From Branchiostoma floridae (Eukaryota > Chordata > Leptocardii > Amphioxiformes > Branchiostomatidae), in NCBI RefSeq assembly GCF_000003815.2, contig NC_049991.1, positions 12,946,027 to 13,010,026 of the forward strand: 64,000 nt of DNA, read 5' to 3'. The translations under genes and the position numbers were made by a program. Positions 55,501 to 64,000 of this stretch are shown piece after piece. Every line of letters begins with the position of its first letter. Position 1 is the first letter of the stretch. The notes under the pieces were generated by a model. That model made no database searches and was not told the origin of the DNA. It saw nothing but the letters and a program-made list of their open reading frames with translations.

Positions 55501-57922
55501 ACCCCTTGCAAGGTCGTCTGGGGTACATGCAGTGCCGTCACTGATTCAGTGTTGGAATTTACAGTGTGGAGAGCAGACAGCTGACCATTAGACCTTTCCA
55601 AAGTACATTTTTCTCTACAACAAGATGTGACATACGACATGCATGTAACCACAATGTTACCGGGACTGCATGGTGCTACACTATCGTTACCAGAATCATT
55701 TCGATGGACACGTTCTATAATATATCATTGGTTTTAACGCCAACATCGTCAAATCTCCCCACTGGTCCCATTGACATTTAGACTAATTGAATGTCTGTGA
55801 CTCATGCAATCTACTAAAAAAAATCAAAAGGCCATAAGCTGAAAACAGCCATGAAACTAAAAGGTTAAACAGTAACACATAGTAATAATTTCATCAGTCT
55901 CAACGGGGCATATAGCTGACAGAGGAATTTGACTCCAACACCCACTTTAACAACTAGAAAGACATAAAACTGTTGGACTTGTTTTAACATGTTTTAGAAA
56001 TCTTGTTGCTAGCATGCTGCAGCCTTTTATGTCAGCATCATAATTTTGGACACCAAAAACTAAAAAATTAGGATAAACATTTCTGGCTTAAAAAAACTAG
56101 TTTAAGTGTAAATATAGTGATCATTACCTCTGCTTCCGTAAACGCTACTATACTAATTCGTCAGTAAGCTGTTTCGCCAGTCATATGGGTTTTTTTATAT
56201 TCTATGAGGCGAAGAAAGTTCCACCTGCCCACAGACGTTATGCATGTATGCACTATGGATATTCATATTTTACGACTTAACAACCGTTCATTTCGAAGCC
56301 TCCACCGTGTCATTGTACTCTTTACGGGCGCCACCAGACCTTAGCCGACACACCAGACGGGTTTCAACATCCGACAACTCATGCTTAAATGTTCATCAAG
56401 GCGTTGATATTGTCATGTGCACATGACGTCACAGGCAAGGCGATGGAAATCCAAGGCGACGTCGAGATGCAAAAATCGATAGGATAGTTTTCACACTATC
56501 TCCCCGGGGTTCTTTATAACGAGATTTCACCGCTGCTCGTTTATTTTCCGTCGTATTACACGTTAAAAGTCACAAAGTTCGCATGGAGTGTAGCTGGTGG
56601 CAATGCTGTTGTACATTATGCAATAACTCAGTAAAGATAAATCCCTGGATAATCACATAGATTTGTCCGTTATTAAATTCCATGCGTCATGAATGCGGTT
56701 TTAATCTGATGAACTCCGTTACTCACCGCATTTACTATCTTAGATTATTTTCGACTGTGTGACAGAGCTGGAAGTTTCAATGACCAAACATTTGCAAAGT
56801 TGGGTACTATTTGACAAATTAATGGCAGGCCTCTGGGTTTTACTTGAGGTCTTCAACTACCAAATATGCATAGTGTAGCAGCCATATACTACATCTACAT
56901 AACCTAACATGCGCCAGACATTAACAAATGTAATATTGTAGGCCTGTAAAGCTGCAAATCCTTTAAAGTGAGCTCATTTTCAACACAACATTTGCATTGG
57001 AGATACGACAGTTATGGCCTCAGGAAGCGAAGATATTGTACATATGATGGGCCAAAACAGAAGATATGCAGTCAAGACACACGAAATGGCACCGAAACAT
57101 CGCAAGGACATACGGTTTAAAAATACTCTGGCCTTTTCTTTTGGCACAAAGTTGCGGTAATTTCGCGGTGCCCTGCAGTGGCGATGGTGCAATAGTTCTC
57201 TAGTATCAAAATATCTAAGAGTCATGATTAAGTGATAACAGCAGAGTAAATGTGCGTCACATAACTGGTACTGCAGATAGGAAATGAGGTACGGTACTGA
57301 TATCGAGACTCGGTATGGAATTAAAACCACCAGGAACATAGATTATTTCAGTTTCGTACAGGATAAGATCAGACCATCACAGTCCAGTTGCACCAAGCTA
57401 TTACATTTCGTCACCTATGTTCCACATTTTTTCAGATGTAAAATCACCAAGAAAGTCTTATCATTCTCGAACGCACAGTGAGAAGTTTGAAGTACATAAA
57501 TCCACGCCTACACATAGTCGAGCCGCGCCTCCCGAGATTCCCCAAACATTGCCGTGAGTGAGTGGGGAACAAAGTTGGGTGTGCTTGGCTCTTGGTCGGT
57601 TGCGCCAGCTGGAAAATTTGAAACATTCGGCTGTGGATCGGAGCCTGTCTGAAATAGGTTGGCTAATAGTAACAGCTTGTTATTGGCTGATAATTGGCTG
57701 GTGGTTGGAAGTAAGTCATCAGTCAAGTTTAACTCCAAATGAAGAAAAATTGCTTATTACTTACTCACAAGAGGCTTCCAACATACCCATGACTCGCCCA
57801 AGATCCTTTGATAAATCTTTGCTGTCTCATTCTCAACCAATGTAACTACTATCAGAACGTGTGCCTACCACCTCCGACCTTCACCCAGCTGACAGGAAAC
57901 CAAAATATAAACAATCCTAAAG

Positions 57923-57997
57923 GTGCACTCTCACTGCACTTGCGTCAAGCTTGCGCCGCGGTGACGGAAGCTTGACGCAAGTGCAGTAAGAGTGCAC
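57923..57997. mobile_element. 75-bp foldback element with 30-bp arms
   Basis: GTGCACTCTCACTGCACTTG to AAGCTT pairs with its inverse ending at 57997, with one mismatch and a 15-nt GC-rich loop. CTCTCACT near the end is shared with the 7711 MITE terminus, so it may be a short member of that group. Confidence 0.75.
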
Positions 57998-59286
57998 ATA
58001 TTGAAGCGAATTGTTATTATCCCGATTTGGTCTCCCTATGGTTTTTACAACATAGAAGCATGGATCACTTTGATTGAAAATTCGAAAATTGCCCTCCTTT
58101 TAAAAATCCTGGTTGTGTCCACATGTGTGAGGGTTGGCTATCGGCTGGGAAACAGTCGGAAGGTTTAAAAGCATTAGGGTCTCGGCTAAGTCATTTACTG
58201 GTTAGGAAATGGTTAAATTTGTTCTAAAAGATATACGTGGCCTAAAACTGGTCTGACTGCTCAAAACTTACCTTCAATCTAGGTTGGCTAGTGGCTTCGG
58301 GACTTGGTCTGCTCTGTGTAACCGGGGCTTCAATGATGAACTTCCCTGGAATACGGAATGCTGATCCAGGGCAAAAATTAGATTTTCCACGGTACATTAA
58401 CGTCTTAATGCGTTAAGGTTTGTGTCTGGCATGTCTGAGTAACCCATCAACATATCTTCTGCGGAGACACGCACGTCTGTGAAAAACAGCGAGCTTTTAG
58501 CGTCAGTCCGAGCTGAAGGAATGGTCCGGACGGAAGATGAACGTTTCCAGAAGGCGTTTCAGACGTGACAGATGTGGCAGGTCTGCCATTAATTCACAGG
58601 CCACCATTAGTGGGGAAGGCTTCAAGTAAATTTACAGGTGCTTTAACTAACTTCGGTCGTGATCTAATGCAGCAGTGTTTTCAATTATTGAGTCAAACTA
58701 CATACATTTTTCATGACTTAGCAAGACATTTTACATATGTCAGGTTCACATCATCAATGCATGCTAATATAGAGAGGCAAATCCCATTTGAGCTTCAACA
58801 CTTTTCATGATTGAGGTTGAAGTTAATACCCTTGCATTACATTCCATTATGTACGAACTTCAAAATGCACTTTTCTGATGAATGTGCAACTATAACCCTG
58901 AAGATGGAAAAAGATATCCCGATGACGTCAAACGCGGGGGGGGTTAAAAGCCGTTAAAATATCACAAAAAACTAATGTGTTCCTTTTACAAATTGATAAA
59001 ACTTTGTTAGATGTGTTAAACCTACAAAGTGGACATGTTGGCGGATTTTTGCAACTGTTGGTCTGCGTCTGAGAAAAGTGAAGCACACTAAATGTCAGCA
59101 TACGTTCTTCGTTTCTTGAGCTAATAAGAACCTGTGCAATAAGAAATAAGCCTTCGATGTATCTTGCCGAAAGATAATATTTGAAAGGTTCAATCCAATC
59201 CGTAAAAGATGGACGTTTGCCTAAAAGCGTAAATGGAATAGATATGAAAGGATGAAGATGGCAGATATCACTGTTCGTCTCTTTCT

Positions 59287-59548
59287 CAGTAACGCCCCCA
59301 TTCCACTAGATGGCGATCGCAGTATATGAAGTCAAGGGTTCGCGAGAGTTTGCAATACCGCACTGCGATCTTGCTGCGACCTAAATTCGATTTGTGGAGC
59401 CCATGATTTGATAATTGGAATATGATTCAAATATAAAAGTATGACTGGAAAGACAACAAAACACACAAAGCATAGAAAGTGTCCGCTTTATCTATGAAAT
59501 TAATTTCAAGCGTTCCGTGAAATTTTAGGTCGTACCGCGGTCGCGAAG
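59287..59548. mobile_element. MITE-like element of the GCGACCTAAA family
   Basis: GCTGCGACCTAAATTCGATTTG (about 59372) faces AAATTTTAGGTCGTACCGCGGTCGC (about 59521) in inverted orientation. The outer left part CCCCCATTCCACTAGATGGCGATCGC matches, inverted, the segment at 51390. The inner CACACAAAGCA motif also recurs at 51.3 and 51.5 kb. It has no coding capacity. Confidence 0.55.
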
Positions 59549-59953
59549 AGGTCACTGTTCTCGTGAACTAAGGATGAGTTGGGTTCATGTGCATCACACA
59601 TTAGTGCATATCAATAGATGAAGATCTTACGAACGGTTACCATACGGTCCGCCAGGTTCGCATGCAATAAGTTGACAATATGAGAGGAATGATCTATGCT
59701 ACAAAGAAGTGAGGAACTTCAAAGAAAACGCCGTTGGCTTTCTCTCGTAATGGAACAGCACAGACCAAGTAAATCTACTTGAACGTGTGTTTCATCAGCT
59801 CGGAGATTTTTCTTTTGTACCACTGAGGAAAGATGAACCCGGTGGTGGATATAAGCGGACGTAGATGTACTTGACTGCCAAGCAACAACTGATGTTTCTG
59901 ATCCCTTTCTTGACGTTCCTATACTTAGCTGGCAGTAAATGGCATGGTTATGG

Positions 59954-60125
59954 CTACTTTAAGTCTGCAGCTATAGCTCTGGTCAATTCCATACATTCTC
60001 TATGAAATACCTCCAGGCTAGTGTCATCTTTATAGTTATAGACGGCAGTCTGACCGCCAGGGAATACATGATAACATGCAGGAGGTTTCTCGACTCGAGC
60101 GGCTTTACAGACGCGCTCCTCCATC
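59954..60125 (-). CDS. Probable terminal coding exon of an unidentified gene
   Basis: A strong acceptor (CATGTTTCCTTTTCAG) ends at 60126. It is followed by an open frame of 56 codons to TAG, beginning MEERVCKAARVEKPP and ending LTRAIAADLK. The composition is protein-like, with charged and hydrophobic residues well mixed, unlike the surrounding frames. I do not recognise the family. Upstream exons would lie to the right, in 60.1-64 kb or beyond, but I could not identify one. Confidence 0.35.
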
Positions 60126-60126
60126 T

Positions 60127-63100
60127 GAAAAGGAAACATGTAGTCCATAGGTAATCAATGGGCAAACTTCGTCAGAAAGATGACCATTAGCGACCATTAC
60201 ATTCCCCATCTCTTTGCATTCATATCTAGCAGTTACAGTGCCTTTCCACCTCGCCTCTCATAAAGTAGCTGAATTAGATCCTCCTCTCTCTCCCCAGGAA
60301 AGACGTATCCTTGGCGTTGCTGACGTACAGAGGGTGAATGACATCATAAACCTTCTCCCGGCCGTATGATGGGGTTCCGTGGCGTAATGAGTCTTACCCC
60401 CTGTTCGTCACGTTCTATTATTGAAGAGAGGTGGGGCGGTATATTGCGCACTTCAGCAATTCTATCCATCACACCCTCTACGCAAGTATACTGTTAAAAC
60501 TCTCCTGACGGAGATATCTTTGACCATTAACTGAAACACAACCGTTACCATATTTTCCGATGGAGTCATGAGACGACAGGCCATACGTTGTAGCTTAAAA
60601 GTTGGAGGTAGGAAATTACTAACAATACTGTCAAAAGATTGCAGTTTGGTCGGTCCTTAGGGTTTTAGCAATCTGACAATAGTTGAGAAGAAAACATTGT
60701 CGTTTGAACTCAAAAAGGTAAAACAGACACCCACTACTATGGTGAAACATTATGCTTCTTATTTAGACTGATAAGGTAATATACATGGCTTGTGTAGGTG
60801 TTGGCCCACGCACATAGGGGCGGAACCATACTACTAGCATAATGTCTGGCGTTTTTTTTTTTTTTACCAGAGATACTGCGTGATGATACATACATATAGA
60901 TATATGGAACGGCCCTGGAGAATGCGAAGAGTTTTAATATCAGGCATCCAAGAGGCATGTAGGTATCAGGCAATGGCTCCGGTGTTCCGTGGTAACTTTA
61001 CATCATCCCCGGACCCCTCTAAACTTCACCGTCATATCGATTCTCCCCTTCTGACGAGCTCCCTACTGTAGGGAAGGTTAAATGTGGCGGTGATATTTTC
61101 TGGACGAACAACATGGCCGTTGGTGAAGTGCAAACTAGTCCTGGTGGTGGCAGAAGGTTTCAGTTTGTTTCATGAGTTGTACGTGCGGAAGACTGGACCA
61201 TTTAGTTGGTAAGAGACATAGTGGCAGACATACATGCATCAAAACGGTATGGCTGACCTCAACACTGTCATAGACATGTTTAAAGATTGCCTAAAAAGTA
61301 AGTACATTATGGCTAACTACGTCTTTACCAATCAATGTACCTGCCAGAGATGGTTTCAGGAGGAGTATTAACCACTGAGATATATGATCAGGTACCAAAC
61401 ATTTCAAGTTTCACGGATGTGTCGTGCAGTGGGAGTTTCCTGGTATGGACAAGTAGACCGTGGGCAGGGATAATGGGTCCTAAAAGGCTGTACCGGGGCA
61501 GAAGGTCGCGCATTTCTTCCATAGGTCACTTTAACGCCTGTCATGTCAGGGACGTCTAATCTATGCACGGTCTCATTCTCAGCTTCCCGATCGATACACA
61601 CGGAACATCGCTGTGTTTCTCGTACCTGACGTGAATGTGAGTGCCCAGTAGATTATTCTGGACTGCAATCCGCCATTTACACAGGATTATAGGTCACCCC
61701 TACTCCTATGTCATTACCTGTGTCTACACCCGCTGTTACAGGCCTGCACTGTTACATGAAGAGGCGAAAAGTCGTTGGAGTTAAGTCACCATTTCCTGAT
61801 TGAAAGAGACTGGAAAGGCGAGCCAAATGGCAAAGTGTCACACGGGTCGTCGAGTACAGGAGCAAGAACAACAGATTACTATATAGAGCACAGCCGTTAT
61901 TTCATTCAAATCATTGCATTTTCCTGACACTTCAACACCCCTGAACTAATCCCAGTGCCCTTGGGATGGTCCCAGTTTAAGTGAATGCTTCCAAATGCGA
62001 TTCTACTGAAATTAAGCGGATTTAATCTAGTGTATCCCATGTTTCCTAACATCATTAAGCCTTCAGACAATTGAATGTATCCATCCTAGGGCGATAGTGC
62101 ATGGAGGGTAATAGTTCCAATCAGAAACGCGGGTTAAGTCGCGACTTCACTGCCTCACTTGATAGAGAACATCATTTCCTCCACTTCAATTTCCGTCTAA
62201 TCCACCGGCCTTCAGTAATGGGGCGACCCGGGAAGCCGTGCCGTACAATCAGCAACCACACACTCACTCCTGGGAACATTACAGGACATTGCTCAAACTT
62301 TCTCTTGTAGTCTATCTTCAAGGCAAGGCACCAGACTTCCTTGATACAATTACGACACCCAGGGTCGTGTCGGCACATGGCCCTTGTGTTTGTAAAGAGG
62401 GATATTCTAGTTTCCTGCTTGACGTTTCTGATCCTCACTAAGTAGGGATGTGTCTCTGGGGTCCTGAGCTCCGCAACTTGCAACACGAAAGTTTGGTTTA
62501 TCTAAAGCCACACGTGCACACCGTTAGTATGACAGTAATCACGCAAATCCCTAAATCCTTCCGCTGGTTGCTTGGCTTCAATCGGTGCCAGTTATGTACA
62601 TGGTACATAAAGCTCAAGAGAACCTGACGGCAGAGCTGGAGAAGTCCGCGTTCTGTACCAGCTCTGACCATCGGGGTCTTCCGTATCTTTACCCAGCATA
62701 CCATCATAACACATTTGGACAGAAAGTCAGTGCGTTCATTTACACAATGCAGCAGAAATGCCACAGTACAATCACGGCTCCACATAATGAAATTGACAAA
62801 TGATAAGGATTAGGGGATCGACTGTGAGGGACCCAGCGGGATTTCTTCTGAACTGCCGTTTTAATAAATAAAGAAGTAACTAGCTGTATCAAAGCTGGCG
62901 CTATTTGTCACGAATGGAAACATATCCATTACCTAAAATGGCTGTTTTATGTGACGGCCCCAGCAATTATGATTCACTCCACGGGACAGATTTGTTCTGC
63001 GTGTCAGTTGACCATTTAGAAGACTTTCATATCAGTACGCGTAACAAGCTGAAGCCTTTTTATTCTACCTGCTGATTTTGGGGTCTAGTAGATTTGAAAA

Positions 63101-64000
63101 TTCTTCATGCTGTTGGTCTAACAGCTCAATTCTTTCATCCTATTACAGTTTCCTTGCCGCATGTTGCAGTTTCAAAGCAAAAAACTACTTTATCAGATAA
63201 TGGTCTACAGCTATAATATAACTGTCCGCTCAAAGTGCTTTCATAGTAAAATTAAAACTTCGCGCATAAAAATGAACGCAAAACGCAAAACCTGTATAGG
63301 AAGCCCTACTGCTGCTGCTATTGTCAGTCAGTCTGTACACACATGCCATGCAATATGTATAATTTCCCAGTAATAAGCAACAATATAATTTGACAGCTCC
63401 GTTTCAGTTTGTTTCCAGTTGAGCATATAGAGCTCAAGAAACCACGTTAATTAAGATACGAGCATTCGCTATAGCGGGCCCGGACCTACTTTGGTACACT
63501 CGCGCTATTTGACTGGACTCAGGGGGCCAATTTGTGGCTACTCCTGGGCTCACCGCCGCTCCTGTGGGAGTAACAGCCACAGCACCTCTGATTATTTTCA
63601 CCCACCTCAAACATTGAAGTCAACATCAAATACTGTACCTGTAATCAATCATGTGTCCAACTAATTCGAGTCAAAGTACGATGCCAGGAGCGGGTATTTT
63701 TGGCATTTTCACAAGTGGCAACGCTGAGACGTATGGTGATTAGCCTTCAAACTAGACGTCTCACCAACTGAAATCAACTTTGCTGACAGTGCTATTTCCC
63801 CCGAGACGAACTGTGCTCTTTATCAGTCATCATCTAATATAGTGAGTGAAACCGTCACGCCTAGAAGGTATTGATTAAACTGGGAATACTGCTTCTTCGT
63901 TAGAAATATCGCTACGTGATCTGTGACGCCGATTATAACCCCATATCACTACAGCAGCGATCTCGCTGAGACCTAAAATTTGACAGAGCGTGAGTTTCAT
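60127..64000. other. Right-hand flank, no supported gene
   Basis: Possible intronic sequence of the gene ending at 59954. The open frames are short and without family signal. GCGATCTCGCTGAGACCTAA at about 63957 begins another copy of the 59287 MITE family, cut by the window end. Confidence 0.4.
63945..64000. mobile_element. MITE end of the GCGACCTAAA family, cut by window edge
   Basis: GCAGCGATCTCGCTGAGACCTAAAATTTGACAGAG parallels the inner end of the elements at 51.2 and 59.37 kb. Confidence 0.45.

Larger units (their letters stand above)
37048..59953. other. Upstream intergenic or 5' intronic region without recognised genes
   Basis: About 23 kb upstream of the receptor start. It should contain the promoter and any untranslated first exon. 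A CpG-richer patch at about 37380-37590 is the nearest candidate but has no decisive signal. Open frames here are short and unrelated to families I recognise. Repeats within it are listed separately. Confidence 0.6.

Noticed and set aside
60290-60420. Minus-strand frame reading GREKVYDVIHPLYVSNAKDT near the orphan exon
   Set aside because: Protein-like for about 35 codons, but no clear acceptor; the plus strand of the same segment also looks coding, so chance cannot be excluded.
1-64000. CRISPR arrays, operons, bacterial promoters
   Set aside because: No regularly spaced repeats of that kind, and the gene structure is clearly eukaryotic.

Overview
The window looks like genomic DNA of an invertebrate deuterostome, most probably a lancelet (Branchiostoma-like cephalochordate). 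This is an inference from a chordate-like gene with many introns, AT-leaning introns full of short inverted-repeat (MITE-like) elements, and no bacterial-style gene packing. Species was not proven. A 100-base run of N at 15485-15584 marks an assembly gap.

The left 37 kb (787-37022, minus strand) holds one gene that can be read from start codon to stop: an NMDA-type ionotropic glutamate receptor subunit of the GluN2 (NR2) class. I assembled eleven coding exons by hand. All ten introns are GT-AG, every junction phase is compatible, and the joined coding length is 3228 nt (1075 residues plus stop). The order is signal peptide, amino-terminal domain (exons 1-3), start of the ligand-binding domain (exons 4-5), M1 (exon 6), M2 pore loop and M3 (exon 7), second half of the ligand-binding domain (exons 8-9), M4 (exon 10) and a short cytoplasmic tail (exon 11). 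The glutamate-contact residues, the pore Asn-Asn pair and the disulfide cysteines are all present. The tail ends in ESAV, a class I PDZ ligand like the vertebrate GluN2 terminus. A GluN2 subunit is known to work with GluN1 in a heterotetramer gated by glutamate plus glycine; no partner gene is in this window.

The most unusual gene-structural feature is a second, decayed copy of the M4 exon at about 2.9 kb. It keeps a good splice acceptor and the same phase as the real exon 10, so it could be spliced in and would give a subunit without a working M4. Retention of the 112-nt last intron, or use of a tandem NAGNAG acceptor at exon 9, are other possible isoform sources.

The introns carry several families of small non-autonomous elements: GC-rich-ended MITEs at 5.34 and 11.72 kb, a pair sharing the end AATCTCCAAGCAGATC at 20.9 and 31.27 kb (the latter with a 9-bp target duplication), and a family with 44-45 bp inverted ends at 7.71 kb that sits 18 bp from a splice donor. 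There is also a perfect 76-bp palindrome at 14950-15025 and another nearly spacer-free one at 26936-26986. Hammerhead-ribozyme-like motifs, as known from Penelope-like retroelements, occur near 34.7 kb and in weaker form elsewhere.

The right 27 kb (37.1-64 kb) is the upstream side of the receptor gene and is mostly non-coding: tandem duplications, MITE relics and unique sequence. One plausible terminal exon of an unidentified minus-strand gene lies at 59954-60125.
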